Assembly: GCF_018294505.1 (NCBI RefSeq)
Contig: NC_057798.1
Coordinates: 369,932,199 to 369,996,198 of the forward strand
Length of the DNA: 64,000 bases
Direction: 5' to 3'
Source: Triticum aestivum
Taxonomy: Eukaryota > Streptophyta > Magnoliopsida > Poales > Poaceae
The notes below the pieces were generated by a model. That model made no database searches. It had not been told where the DNA came from and worked only from the letters and a program-made list of their open reading frames with translations. The position numbers and the translations under genes were made by a program. This document shows, one piece after another, positions 33,601-46,489 of the stretch. Each line of letters starts with the position of its first letter. Position 1 is the stretch's first letter.

Positions 33601-34038
33601 TCTTTAATGCATTTTAGCTAGGCATGATGATTTCAATGAAGCTCGCATAAAAGATAGGAATTGAAATACAAAGAGAGCATCATGAAGCATATGACTAGCA
33701 CATTTAAGTCTAACCCACTTCTTATGCATAGGGATTTTGTGAGAAAATAATTTATGGGAGCAAGAACCAACTAGCATGGGAAGGCAAAACAAGCAAAACT
33801 TCAAGATTTTCAACACATAGAGAGAAAACTTGATATTATTGCAATATGTAAAAGCATATGTTACTCTATCATAGTAATTTTCAGAAGCATCATGAATGAA
33901 TTCAACAATATAGCTATCATATAAAGCATTATTTTCATGATCCACAAGCATAGAAAATTTATTACTCCCCATATAAGAAAATGTATTCTCATGAATAGTA
34001 GTGGGAGCAAACTCAACAGAATAACTATCATGTGATAC
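30643..34038 (-). mobile_element. Non-coding internal region of the non-autonomous element
   Basis: An AT-rich region with no pol domain in any frame. It contains two copies of a ~165-bp block about 718 bp apart (32095-32260 and 32813-32975), each centred on ggggcatccccaagcttag, plus a third weaker echo at 33570. The hairpin gttgggttgtctcccaac near 33573 is also notable. The function may be structural, in packaging or dimerisation, but that is speculative. Confidence 0.7.
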
Positions 34039-34602
34039 TCAATTGTGAAAATTGAAATCATGATAACAAGTTTCATGGTTATCATTTCTCTTTATAGCAT
34101 ACATGCCATCACCATAATCATCATAGATAGGAACTTTGTTTTCATAATCAATTGAAACCTCTTCCAAAATAGTGGATTCATCATTAAATAAAGTCATGAG
34201 CTCTCCAAATCCACTTTCATAATTATTACAACAAGATTCAACACCCTCCAAAATAGTGGGATCATTAGTACCTAGAGTTGACACTCTTCCAAACCCACTT
34301 TCATCAATATAATCGTCATAAATAGGAGGCATGCTATCATCATAATAATTTTTCTCATCAAAACTTGGGGGACTAAAAATATCATATTCATCAAACATAG
34401 CATCCCCAAGCTTATGGCTTTGCATATCACTAGCATCATGGATATTCAAAGAATTAATACTAGAAACATTGCAATTGTGATCATCATTCATGCCAATCAT
34501 TTTATTGAATTCTTCTTCTATCAATTGAGCAAAAAAATTCTTCCCATCATATTCAAGAAAGACATGATAAAGACAAATAATATGAGGCCACATCAATTCC
34601 AA
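34039..34602 (-). CDS. Acidic 187-residue ORF of the non-autonomous element
   Basis: The only sizeable open frame of the internal region, 187 codons on the minus strand, starting MELMWPHIICLYHVFLEYDG. It is rich in Asp, Glu, Asn and Tyr and contains imperfect internal repeats of a PIYDDY-containing segment (PPIYDDYIDESGFG, VPIYDDYGDG) and of xxFGxxxTLxxDxxTILE. It lies about 100 bp inside the PBS, where gag would be expected, but shows no zinc knuckle or gag motif. Open acidic frames of this sort occur in large non-autonomous Triticeae gypsy derivatives. Their role is unknown to me, and the frame could be a decayed remnant that simply stayed open. Confidence 0.45.
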   Translation of the reverse strand: MELMWPHIICLYHVFLEYDGKNFFAQLIEEEFNKMIGMNDDHNCNVSSINSLNIHDASDMQSHKLGDAMFDEYDIFSPPSFDEKNYYDDSMPPIYDDYIDESGFGRVSTLGTNDPTILEGVESCCNNYESGFGELMTLFNDESTILEEVSIDYENKVPIYDDYGDGMYAIKRNDNHETCYHDFNFHN

Positions 34603-34700
34603 TTTTTTTGGAGCTTTCTTTTACGAACCAAACTAGTGATAAAACAAGAAACTAAAAGATTCAATTGCTAGATATAAAGATATACCTTCAAGCACTCACC

Positions 34701-34718
34701 TCCTCGGCAACGGCGCCA
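34701..34718 (-). other. Primer-binding site of the non-autonomous element
   Basis: TGGCGCCGTTGCCGAGGA on the minus strand, ten bases after the 5' LTR. This is the PBS type seen in many Triticeae gypsy elements. Confidence 0.85.
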
Positions 34719-35725
34719 GAAAAGAGCTTGGTGTCTACTACACAACTTGTTATTGTAGACTCGTGTTGGGCCTCCAAGCGCAGAGTTTTGTAGGATAGTA
34801 GCAAATTTCCCTCAAGTAGATGACCTAAGGTTTATCAATCCGTGGGAGGCGTAGTATGAAGATGGTCTCTCTCAAACAACCCTGCAACCAAATAATAAAA
34901 AGTCTCTTGTGTCCCCAACACACCGAATACAATGGTAATTTGTATAGGTGCACTAGTTTAACAAAGAGATGGTGATACAAGCGTAGTAATGATAGTAGAT
35001 ATTGACTTCTGTAATAGGAAAAATAAAAAACTGCAAGGTAGCAATTGATAAAAAGGAGCACAAACGGTATTGCAATGCTTGAAAATGAGGCGTAAGGTCC
35101 ATACTTTCGCTAGTGCAATCTCTCAAAAATGCTAATACAATTGGATCATATAACCATCCCTCAACGTGTGATGAAGAATCAATCCAAAGTTCCTATCTAG
35201 CGGAGAACATAAGAAGAAATTGTTTGTAGGGTACGAAACCACGTCAAAACTATTCTTTCCGGTCAATGTATCCTAGAGTTAGTACTAAAATAACACCAAG
35301 CTATTATTTCCGATCAATCTAACCAAGAGTTAGTACTAAAATAACACCATATGATACACATCAACCAACTCTAATGTTACCTAGAAAGTCCAATGTTACC
35401 GCGAGTATCCTTGAGTTGATTTAACGATATGCATCAAACAATTTCAGATTCATAATACTCAATCCAACACAAAGAACCTCAAAGAGTGCCCCAAGAATTC
35501 TACCAGAGAAACAAAGACGAGAACGTGCATCAACCCTATGCATAGATTACCCCAATGTCACCTCGGGAATCCACAAGTTGAGTGCCAAAACACATATCAA
35601 GTGAATCCCTATGATACCCCATTGTCACAGCGGGTATGTTGGGAAATGTTGCATGGAAAACAAAAAAATTCTACGCACACGCAATGATCTATCCATGGAG
35701 ATGCATAGCAACGAGGGGGAGAGTG

Positions 35726-36586
35726 TGTTGTAGGGTGAAACCCTAAGATGGATCTTTTCACACTTGGAGGGGGAAAAGGATGAACACCAAGAAATCACAA
35801 AGAGGGATACACTCCAAAAATACCCAATTACACATCCACTAGAATAGCAACACAAGATCCACAAGTCACAAACATAATCAAAGGAAAGATACAAAGGAAA
35901 AGTTCTTCCCACTCCTAGGAGATGAGGTCTAGATGATGGTAGTCTTCTCCAAGATGGAGGTCTTAATATCCACAGGTAGATCTCCTCTAAAGAGGCCCTA
36001 ATCTCCAATGGAGGTGGTAGAAGGAGGAAAGCTCTCAAATTCTCATCTATGTCTTTGCTAACCCTAAACATGACAGGTATGACTTATATAGGCTTGGGTA
36101 GGTAGGGTATGAAGTGGATGCGAAGTGGAGGCCTAACAACCCGCATCAGCCGGCCATCCTGTAGGGCCCGTGCACACGGGGGTCCCGTGTGCGTGGTACA
36201 CGCCCATGCGCATGGGGTGCTTCAGCGCCAACTCCCTGGATGGTCCGTGGGCACTGGGTCTCAGGGGCCCGCGTGCACGGGGTCGCCTGGGACTTCCTGT
36301 CCAGCTGCTGCAGTGCTCCGTCTTGCTTCGCGTGGCCTTGGGGTGGTCCTCCTTCTCCTTGGTGATACTCCTAAGCTTCTTGGTGCTGTTCCTCTTTATA
36401 CCTAATGAGGCATAGCATATTTTGGTGAGGTAGCAACCAAGTGTCGTTGGTGTCCATAGGCATATCAATTAGGAAGGAGTTCACCTCGGTTTCCGTAGCA
36501 CGTGCTCTAACTCTTGTCATGGGTCCTCGTGGGGCTTGATGTGTTGGTGTAGAATCCATGGGGATGATGGAAGGATGCTCCGCATC
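35726..36586 (-). repeat. 3' LTR of the 8.4-kb gypsy element
   Basis: 861 bp, about 82 bp shorter than its partner. Most of the difference is in a GC-rich minisatellite of gtgcgcacgg-like units near 36170-36290. The LTR also encodes the tail of the pol frame (SIIPMDSTPTHQAPRGPMTR, then NSFLIDMPMDTNDTWLLP). Confidence 0.9.
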
Positions 36587-36730
36587 ATCTCCCCCCCCCC
36601 TTGGGAGAGATCCGTCCACGGATCGTGATCTTCATCACCATGGTACTTGGCCAAGTCTTTGACGTTGAAGATGTCGCTTACGTTGTACTTGTCGCGTGGG
36701 ATGTCTTGTAAGCGTTGTCATTGTTGCGTG

Positions 36731-37996
36731 CTAGCACCTTGAAGGGTCTATCGCCTTGAGGTAGTAGCTTTGACTTGTGCTCGTTGGGGAATCGGTCCTT
36801 GCGATGGTGAAGCCATACGAGATCTCCCGATTAAAACACCATTGGTGTCTTGTTGATGTTGAGCTTGGTGGCGATGCGATGGACTTGACTCTCGATCGTT
36901 GTCCGTCGGCTCGAGGTAGTAGCTTTGACTTGCGCTCGTTGGGGAATTGATCCTTGCGAAGGTAAAGCCATACAAGATCTCCCGGTTGAAACTCCATTGG
37001 TGTCTTGTTGTTGTTGAGCTTGGTGGCAATGCGATGGACTTGACGCTCGATCATTGCCCTTGTATCTTCATGCCTCTTCTTGAGAAAGCTTGCCCTTGCA
37101 CTTGCATCCATGTGTGCGCGTTCTTGGAGCGAAAGAGGTAGGATGTCCAATGGGGACAATGGGTTGAAGCCGTAGACAACCTCGAAGGGGGATTTGCCGG
37201 TAGTAGTGTGTCGAGCTTGATTGTAGGCGTACTCGGTGACTGGTAAGCACTCCTCCCACTCCTTGATGTTCTTCTTGATCAACACGCGTAGAAGAGTAGA
37301 TAGTGTCGGGTTGGTGACTTCCATTTGGCAATCGGTTTGTGGGTGATATGTTGTGGAGAATAGAAGCTTGATGCCGAGCTTGGTGCAAATTGTCTTCCAA
37401 AAGTATCTTAGGAACTTTACGTCGCGGTCCGACACAATGGTCCTTGGCACTCCGTGCAACCTCAATATTTCCCTACAAAAAAGTTTAGCAACATGTGAAG
37501 CATCATCTATCTTGTTGCATGGTATGAAATGTGCCATTTTTGAAAATCGGTCCATGACAACAAAGACAGAATCCTTTCCATTTCGAGTTCGAGGCAATCC
37601 AAGCACGAAATCCATACTAATATCCTCCCATGGTTGATATGGAATTGGAAGTGGCATATGTAAACCATGAGATTGGGCTTTGGACTTAGCTTTGTGGCAT
37701 GTAGAGCATTTGTTCGTGAAACATGCCATGTCATGGAACATCTTTCGCCAAAAGTACTTGAAGGAGAGTGTGGTGAAGGTCTTGTCGCATCCAAAATGTC
37801 CCATGAGTCCACCTCTGTGAGCCTCTTGCAAAAGCAACAAACGAAGAGAAGACTCGGGTATACAAAGTTTTTTAGCACGCATAAGGTAGCCATCTTTTAG
37901 ATAAGTTCTCCCAACAAGTATGAGTAAGACATTTGGCATAAGGAAGTGCAAAAGAAGGATCTTTCGCATAAAGATCTTTAATATGCTCAAAGCCAA
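36731..37996 (-). pseudogene. Gypsy integrase (pol C-terminal part)
   Basis: A 421-codon open frame. It shows the zinc-binding region (HRGGLMGHFGCDKTF, CSTCHKAKS) and then the catalytic core with its three acidic residues: D in [12 protein letters not shown] in [10 protein letters not shown] and E in YHPQTDCQMEV. The last motif is degraded (DCQMEVTNP where DGQTEVTNR is usual). The C-terminal part has PGDLVWLYLRKDQFP. Near its end a 155-bp tandem duplication (starts at 36758 and 36913) repeats the FQPGDLVWL-KLLPRADG part and throws the frame off. Integrase inserts the cDNA into chromosomes; this copy is unlikely to be active. Confidence 0.85.
36758..37067. repeat. 155-bp tandem duplication in integrase
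   Basis: gaggtagtagctttgactt begins at 36758 and 36913. The copies share about 155 bp through gcgatggacttgac. They differ by several substitutions, so the duplication is not new. Confidence 0.88.
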
Positions 37997-39300
37997 TCAC
38001 ATTTAACTCAACTGTAGTAGCAAGCATGCATATGTGGGAAAGAGCATCTGCTACAACATTTTCTTTGCCTTTAATATACTTGATCACATAAGGGAAAGAC
38101 CCAATAGATTCACTCCATTTAGCATGTCGTTTATTTAACTTAGTTTGACCTTTAAGGTACTTTAGAGTCTCATGATTGGTATGTGTGACAAATTCATGTG
38201 GGCGAAGATAATGCTCCCAAACATGCAATACTCGCACTAAAGCATACAATTATCTGTCATATATAGGATAGTTAAGTTGAGCACCAGAGAGTTTTTCACT
38301 AAAATATGCAATGGGTCGCTTTTCTTGCATCAAAACTCCACCAAATTCCATGACCGCTAGCATCACAATGAACCTCGAAAGTTTTGGCGAAATCGGGTAA
38401 TGCAAGAATTGGGTCATGTGTAAGCAAAGATTTGAGCTCATCAAATCGGTCGATTGAGATGGTCCCCAAACAAAAGGTGCATTTCTTTTACTCAAAGCAT
38501 GCAACGGTGCGGTGTTAGTGATAAAGTCTTTCACAAGCATCGATAAAAACCTGCTAGACCAAGTAAATTATGCACTTGTTGCAAATTAAGGGTTGGGGCC
38601 AAGTTTTAATTGCTTTGATTTTGGACTCATCAACATGATCACCCTTTGATGACACAACGAAGCCCAAGAAAACAATCTTGTCAACACCAAATGTGCATCT
38701 TTTCCATATTGCATAAAGATGTCCTTTTCGAAGTGTTTGTAAAATGCCCCTAACATGATCTACATGTTCCTTGAGGGATTGCCAAACACAAGAATGTCGT
38801 CAAAGTAAACTACAACAAACACACCAATGTAAGGACGAAGCACATAATGCATAAGATGCATGAAAGTACCGGGTGCTTCCGATAAACCCATGGGCATAAT
38901 TAACCACTCATATAGACCAAACTTAGTTTTGAAAGCAGTTTTCCATTCATCACCCTCTTGTATGCGGATTTGATAATAACCACTTTTAAGATCAATTTTT
39001 GAGAAAATACTGGCACCGCTAAGTTCATCTAACATATCATCGAGGCATGTAATGGGATGCCTATAGCGAACGGTGATAGCATTGATAGGTCTACAGTCGG
39101 AACACACACGAAAGCTACTGTCTCTTTTTGGCACAAGAATGACCGGTACGGCACAATGACTAAAACTTTCATGCACATGTCCATGGTCTATGAGATGTTG
39201 GACTTTCCTTTGTATTTATTTGGTTTCTTTGGGATTGACACGGTATGGAGCCTTGTTAGGAAGAGGTGCGCCAGGGATGAGGTTGATCCGATGTTTGATG
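37872..39300 (-). pseudogene. Gypsy reverse transcriptase and RNase H
   Basis: The reverse transcriptase is in the frame at 38760-39176: PVILVPKRDSSFRVCSDCR, KIDLKSGYYQIRI, the catalytic motif VVYFDDILVF, and MPMGLSEAPGTF. The RNase H region follows in two frames at 38250-38540 (NAPFVWGP, IAYFSEKLSGAQLNY) and 37872-38249 ([37 protein letters not shown]). Frameshifts lie between the frames near 38740, 38550 and 38250. HTNHETL has N where the RNase H catalytic D (THTDHETL) is expected. The enzyme copies element RNA to cDNA. Confidence 0.85.
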
Positions 39301-39663
39301 CCACATAGAGGAGGAAGATCGGGAGGTAACTCATCGGGAAAGACATCCGCAAATTCCTGCAACAAGTTAGAAACACTATAGGAAGAGGATTAGGAGTGTT
39401 AGTCTTTGCCACCTCATCTTTGCACACTAGGACATAGTGGATGACACTCGATGGGTACTCACACACTTCATTAATCTCTCTTTTTGTGGAGAAGAGGATT
39501 AGGTTTTTCTCTCATGGTGAAGAGTCGCTCAATTTTGGCTTGTGGCGCTCACTCTCTTTTTGGTGGTTCACTCTCTCACCAGTCTCTCCATGATGGGTGG
39601 ATGCTTTCTTGTCGGCGATCACTTGGCTTGGAGACATAGGTCGTAGCACGTACTCCATTCCCT

Positions 39664-41845
39664 TCATCTTAAAGCCATAGTGGTTTGTTCTTTCGTTGTG
39701 GATGACACCACGGTCGAATGCCAAGGTCTTCCCAAGAGAAGATGGCACACGGACATAGGAACAACGTCACACTCAATGGTGTCCTCGTAGGCACCGATCT
39801 TGAAAGAAACATGCACGGTGTACTCCACTTGAACCTTGTAGGGGCGAGGGTGCTTCTTCTTGACCAATTGCAGCTTGCAACATAGCTCTTTACTTGCCAA
39901 GTTATGGCAACTCCCTCCGTTGATGATGACTTTCACGGAGCGCCCATTGATGTCGGTCGTGGTGTGGAAGATGTGACATCTTTGGTCTTCGCCTTGTTGG
40001 TGTTGAAGCGTCAAGACCTTGGAGACCACGAGAGCGGGACTTGAGTCATTATCACAATAAACTTGAGGATCTTCTTCTTCATTCACTTGGCAGTGCATGG
40101 CGACGTGCTCGATAGCTTCCATCTCATCTTCGCTCATGGAGTCGTACGTGCCATCATCATTGGCAATCATGGTTTGCTTGTTGATGCATTGGAAAGACTT
40201 GTGTCCATGGCCACCACATGTGAAGCACTTGATAGAACTTGTCTTGACGGGATCGTCTAGTGGTGCCAAAGGAGTAGTCTTGTTCTTGTAGTTGCTTACC
40301 GGAGGACGAGTCGACGAAGGTTGCTTGCTTGAAGCTTGACTTGTCGCTGGTACTTGGTGATGCTCTAGTCGAGGTAGGAGGTATCGAAGTTGAAATAGGG
40401 GTAGCCTGAGTGTACGAGTCATAGGTCTTGGATGAGTACTTGGCGTACTTGAAGTCTTCTTGTACTTGTCGTTCGGCCTTGGTCGCCTGGTGAACTAACT
40501 CAAGAATGTTGGAAATCGGCAATCTTCCGTATTGGGTGGTTGAGGCCATTCAAGAAGCGTGCCATTGTTTGCTCATCATGTTCTTTGACATTGGCTCGTA
40601 TCATGGCAATCTCCATTTCTTGATAGTATTCTTCCACCGTCTTCGTGCCTTGCTTGAGAGTTGCAACTTCCTGAAGAGATCTCATGTGTAGTATTGGACA
40701 CGAAGCGGGCTCGCATGATGTCCTTCATTTGTGTACAAGTCATGATAGGTGGCCCGCCATTCTCTTGTCGTTGCTCGATCACTTGTTCCCACCAAATGAG
40801 GACATAGTCTTGAAATTCGAGGGATGCCATGGCGATCTTATTTTCCTCGTCGTAGTTGTGAAGACGGAATATCTTGTCGACTTTCAATGCCCATGATAGG
40901 TACTCCTCTGGATCGTTGCTTCTGGAGAACTTGGGCATGGTGAACTTGAGCCTACCCTAGCGGAGTTCTTCATCATAGTGACGGTGTTGATGTCGCTCTT
41001 GTCGTGGAAGAGGATCTTCATGCACTAGCTCCGCTTGGTGTTGTTCTTGACGTGGAGGATTCCCATTGTCTTGTTGCTCTTGGCGGACTTGGGGTTCTTG
41101 ACGAGGAGCTTGAGGAACTTTTCGGTGTACTCTTGCTTGATAGTTCCTCTCTTGAAGTTCTTCTCGAAGTGCTTCTTCTTGTTCTCATGTATGTCGGTTG
41201 CGGTCGGCGATGCTGCGACTAGCGTCTTGGAGGGAACGTTGCACCTCAAGTGCTTGGGCTTCACGCTGTTGTTGTTGTAGACGGGAAGCCTTGGCGTCTT
41301 GCGCGTCTTGGTGTTGGCGCGCCCGCTCTTCCTCTTATTGGCATTGGCGTTGCCTTTCTCATGCTTGCGCAAAGGTAGCTTGGTTTTAGCGATGTCGATG
41401 TTCTTGCACGAGAAGTTGCTCTCGAGGATCGGTGCCATGAAGAGGATTGCAGTTTGCTTGTGGTCTTGGTGCGCGGCTCGTCGAAGAGTGTTAGATATCG
41501 GAGTACTTGAGCTAGAGATGGTGTCGTCGGAGTGTCGACTCGAGCAGCTCCGTCTTGAGTAGGACGACGAGGTAGAAGAGCGGTTGACCAACAAGGCACG
41601 AATCTCGTCCATTATTGCATTGCTCTCCTATTTTGTTCGTCGAGCTTGTTGTCGAAGTAGTCTCTTGTACGTTGCTCAGAGAGGCGTGAGTCGGTGACGA
41701 AATTGTCGATGCGGTCGCTCATTGCTTGTTGTTCTTGGTGCAATGCTTGTTGTGCACCAAAGAGGTGTTGCTTGGTGACTTAGGAGGTCATGTCATCGTC
41801 TTTCTCGATGAAGAGTGGGTTGGTAGAAGAACTCGGACTATCCAT
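39664..41845 (-). pseudogene. Gypsy gag and protease, broken
   Basis: The ATG at 41845 (MDSPSSSTNPLF) starts the polyprotein, which soon meets a stop and shifts. The capsid-like core is visible at 40500-40938 (NDPEEYLSWALKVDKIFRLH, KIAMASLEFQDYVLIWWEQ, then TKTVEEYYQEMEIAM). The nucleocapsid zinc knuckle CFTCGGHGHKSFQC (CX2CX4HX4C) is at about 40185-40230. The aspartic protease follows, with INGGSCHNLAS at about 39900 where IDGGS is usual, so its catalytic aspartate is lost. The N-terminal 600 bp is shifted into low-complexity frames. Confidence 0.82.
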
Positions 41846-43217
41846 CATGTGAAAGTGGAGGTGAGTAGGAAAATGAGAGAACAAAACTAGAGTTACCTTT
41901 TCCGAAGATTGTGGATGTAACAAGTACGATCCCACGTGATGCTATAATAGTAGAATTGGTACCGGGTATTGTTTCTCACACCTACAAGTAAATGGCTTAT
42001 GGAGGAGCTCGGTTAGGAAGTGGCACAAATAATTCAAGCAAATATTAGTAAAGATGTTGAAAAGGTTGAGAAGATTCACAAATGGCAAGTAAGATAAATA
42101 GATCAAACCCAATAGTAACACTAGGAACACACACATGGAAGATAGATGGGATCCGCACAACCAGGGGGTGATCTCAAAGATGTGTAACCACAGACAATGC
42201 TCTTGTTGTACAAATACTAGAGAGACGCTAGCTCGATTGCACTAATGGGCTAGATACGCTAGTGCTCAACCTAATAGAGAAATGGGTCGTCTCACTATCC
42301 CAAGTATGCTTATGTATGTAGTGACCAAGATGATGTATCTATGCTATGAGGCTCGATGTTATTGCTTATAAGCTCTTTGCTTCTCTTCTCTTTTGCTTAA
42401 GAGCTCTTTCTCTCTCTTTTTTTGACTATGCCACAATGCTTGATATACGAGCCACAATGCGAGGTAACAAGTAGTATATGCACGGGAGATACGTAACACT
42501 AATGGTGCACAAAGGCATGGCCCGACAATACTCAACAAGCTAGTCTCAATGGGTAAGCTACGCAAAAGAGGCTCGAAGCTATCAAGGTAATGGAAAGGGT
42601 AGCACAAAGGCGTTGCCGAGGTTACCGTCCTTGCTTATGGTTGGTATGAATATGATGTTGTCGAAGCTAATGTGGAGTCCGAGTCGATGGTCGAGTGGCG
42701 GTGATGATGACGTCAAATCGCGCCTAAGTAGCCTAAACACCTTAGGACACGAGAGAAACCGCAACCCAAAACTCAAACAACCACAAGAAATATTGTGGAA
42801 GAACACAAGTGGTGGTGGGGAAACAAAATGAGGCAAAACATAAAATGGCCGAAGTCCCTGTATGGTCCGTACGCACGGGGTAAGTGAGGCCCGTGTGCAC
42901 GGGGTCCCTATGGCCCATCTGCATGGGGTCCTCTATGAGAAGAAGAAAAGCTCCGGATCCATGGGTATTTCCAAGATTAAGGCCAAATTTGATGGATGGA
43001 AGGGTGGGGAAGATGATAGGGGGTAGATCCACTTGCCAAACACCAAATTCGTGGCTCAAATCAACCAAATCTCACAAGATCAAACAAATTGCAAGAAAAA
43101 TTGTGGGGCTATTTTTGGTGGGGATTTTCGAATTAGGATGAAAAACAACAAAATCAAGCTAGAAAATGGGGGGTAGGGACTCCAAGATGTCAATCAACCT
43201 TGCTCATGATACCAAGA
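41846..43217 (-). mobile_element. 5' leader of the gypsy element
   Basis: The untranslated leader between PBS and gag. It includes another block of cccgtgtgcacggggtccc-like sequence at 42850-42930, similar to the LTR minisatellite. No supported ORF was found. Confidence 0.6.
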
Positions 43218-44160
43218 TGTTGTAGAGTGAAACCCTAAGATGGATCTTTGCACACTTGGAGGGGGAAAAGGATGAACACCAAGAAATCACAAAGAGGGAT
43301 TCACTCCACCAATACCCAATTACACAATCACTAGAATAGCAACACAAGATCCACAAGTCACAAACACAATCAAAGGAAAGATACAAAGGAAAAGTTCTTC
43401 CCACTCCTAGGAGATCAGGTCTTGATGATGGTAGTCTTCTCCAAGATGGAGGTCTTGATATCCACAAGTGGATCTCCTCCAAAGAGGCACTGATCTCCAA
43501 TGGAGGTGGTAGAAGGAGCAAAGCTCTCAAATTCTCATCTATGTCTTTGCTAACCCTAAACATGACCCTAGGTACGAATTATATAGGCTTGGGTAGGTAG
43601 GAGATGAAGTGGATGCGAAGTGGAGGCCCAACAGCCGCATCAGCCGGCCATCCTGTAGGGCCCATGCACACGGGGTAAGTTGGGCCCGTGCGCACAGGGG
43701 TCCCGTGCGCACGGCGGCCCGTGCACACAGGGTAAGTTGGTCCCGTGCGCATGGGGTCCCGTGTGCACGGTACATGCCCATGCGCACGGGGTGCTTCAGC
43801 GCCAACTCCCTAGATGGTCCGTGGGCACGGGGTCTCAGGGGACCGTGCGCACGGGGTCACCTGGGACTTCCTGTCCAGCTACTGAAGTGCTCCATCTTGC
43901 TCCGCGTGGCCTTGGGGTGGTCCTCCTTATCCTTGGTGATGCTCTTGAGCTTCTTGGTGGTGTTCCTCTTTGTACCTGATGAGGCATAGCATATTTTGGT
44001 GAGGTAGCAACCAAGTTTCATTGGTGTCCATAGGCATATCAATTAGGAAGGAGTTCACCATGGTTTCCATAGCACGTGCTCTAGCTCTTGTCATGGGTCC
44101 TCGTGGGGCTCGATGTGTTGGTGTAGAATCCATGGGGATGATGGAAGATGCTCCGCATTA
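43218..44160 (-). repeat. 5' LTR of the 8.4-kb gypsy element
   Basis: 943 bp. It carries a longer minisatellite than the other LTR: about eight gtgcgcacgg-type units between 43660 and 43860, each centred on the palindrome GTGCGCAC or a variant. Confidence 0.9.
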
Positions 44161-46489
44161 GAGTGTGTTTACGTACCCTCATAGATCATAAGCATAAGCG
44201 TTTGACAACACGGTTGATGTAGTCGAACTTCTTCTAGATCCGACCGATCAAGTACCGAACGTACGACACCTCCGAGTTCTACACACATTCAGCTCGGTGA
44301 CGTCCCTCGCCTTCTTGATCCAGCAAGATGTCAAGGTAGTAGATGAGTTCCGTGAGCACGACGGCGTGGTGACGGTGATGGTGAAGTGATCCTCGCAGGG
44401 CTTCGCCTAAGCACTACAAAGACATGGCCGGGGGTGTAAACTTTGGAGGGGGGCGCCACATACGGCTACAACTATTGTTTGGTGTGTGCTAGCCCTCCCC
44501 CCATAGGTGGGAGGGAGAGGGGAGAGGCTAGGAGGTGCCCCAAGTAGGACCGAATCCTACTAGGGTTCCTCCTAGGACCCCCCCCCCCTCCTTCTTTACC
44601 GGAGAGGGAAGGAAAGATGAGGGGGGAGAAAGGGAAGGGGGAGGACGAATCCCCCACCCCCTTTCCTTTCTCTTCCCCCCTTCCATTATCCCTTTGGTTC
44701 GGCCCATATGGGGAGCGCACTAGCCCCTGGTAGCTGGTGCGTTTCCCCTCTTGGCCCATTAGGCCCATATCTTTTGTTGGGGGTGCCCGGAACCCCTTCC
44801 GATGACCCGCTATGTACCCAGTACCCACCGGAACACTTCCGTTGTTGGAATACTATCGTCCTATATATCAATCTTTACCTCTTGACCATTTCGAGACTCC
44901 TCGTCATGTCTGTGATCTCATCCCGGACTCGGAACAACATTCGGTCACCAAAATGACATAACTCATATAATACTATATTGTCATCGTACGTTAAGCGTGT
45001 GGACCCTACGGGTTCGAGAACTATGTAGACATGACCGATACACCTCTCTGGTCAATAGCCAATAGCACTTGTATGATCATATTGGCTCCTACATATTCTA
45101 CGAAGATCTTTATCGGTCGAACCGTTATGACAACATACGTTATTCCCTTTGTCTATCGGTATGTTACTTGCCTGAGATTCGATCCTCGGTATCTTCATAC
45201 CTAGTTCAATCTCATTACAGACAAGTCTTTTACTTGTTCCATAATACATCACCTCTTGACTAACTCCTTAGTCATTCACTTGCAAGTTTATGATGTGTAT
45301 TACCGAGAGGGCCCAGAGATACCTCTCTGATACTCAGAGTGACAAATCCTAATCTCGATCTATGCCAACTCAACAAACACCTTTGGAGATACCTGTAGAG
45401 CATCTTTATGATCAGTCAGTTACATTGTGACGTTTGATAGCACATAAAGCATTCCTACGGTATCCGGGAGTTGCATAATCTCATAGTCGAAGGAATATGT
45501 ATTTAACATGAAGAAAGCAATAGCAATAAAACTGAATGATCATTATGCTAAGTTAACGGATGGGTCTTGTCCATCACATCATTCTCCTAATGATGTGATC
45601 CCATTATCAAATGACAACTCATGTCCATGGTTAGGAAACCTTAACCATCTTTGATCAACGAGCTAGTCAAGTAGAGGCTCACTAGGGACATAATGTTTGT
45701 CTATGTATTCACACATGTATTTAGGTTTCCGATCAATAAAATTCTAGCATCAATAAGGAAATATAAAATAACATCTTTATTATTGCCTCTAGGGCATATT
45801 TCCTTCAGTCTCCCACTTGCACTAGAGTCAATAATCTAGTTCACATCACCATGTGATTAACACCCATAGTTCACATTGCCATGTGACCAATATCCAAAAG
45901 AGTTCACATCGCCATGCGATCAATACCCAAAGAGTACTAAGGTGTGATCATGTTTTGCTTGTGAGAGAGGCTTAGTTAACGGGTCTGCCACATTCAGATC
46001 TGTATTTATTTCGCAAATTTCTATGTCTACAATGCTCTGCATGGAGCTACTCTAGCTAATTGCTCCCACTTTCAATATGTATCCAGATTGAGACTCAGAG
46101 TCATCTGGATCAATGTAGAAGTTTGCATCGATGTAACTCTTTACAACAAACTCTTTATCACCTCCATAACCGAGAAATATTTCCTTAGTCCTCTAAGGAT
46201 AATTTTGACCGTTGTGTAGTGATCTACTCCTGGATCACTATTGTACCCCCTTGCCAAACTCATGGCAAGGTACACAACATGGCATACTTTATAGAACTTA
46301 TGGCTAAGGCATATGGAATGACTTTCATTCTCTCTCTATCTTCTGTCGTGGTCGGGCTTTGAGTCTTATTCAACTCCACACCTTACAATACAGGCTAGAA
46401 CTCCTTCTTTGACTAATACATTTTGAACTCCTTCAAAATCTTGTCAAGGTATGTAGTCATTGAAAATCTTATCAAGCGTCTTTATCTAT

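Larger units (their letters stand above)
35726..44160 (-). mobile_element. Ty3-gypsy retrotransposon, complete but decayed (8.4 kb)
   Basis: LTRs lie at 35726-36586 and 43218-44160, starting tgttgtag and ending ctccgcatca (ctccgcatta in the right copy). The duplication gagtg is at 35721-35725 and 44161-44165. The PPT is a C-run on the plus strand at 36587-36600. The PBS (TGGTATCATGAGCAAG, minus strand, 43199-43214) resembles the initiator-tRNA-Met type. The domain order gag, protease, RT, RNase H, integrase on the minus strand defines Ty3-gypsy. It inserted into the 3' LTR of the Copia element. Confidence 0.93.

Noticed and set aside
41025..41612. 195-codon Lys/Ser-rich ORF as a separate gene
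   Set aside because: It is an out-of-phase reading of the gypsy gag N-terminal region; the gag start at 41845 and the downstream capsid motifs explain the sequence.
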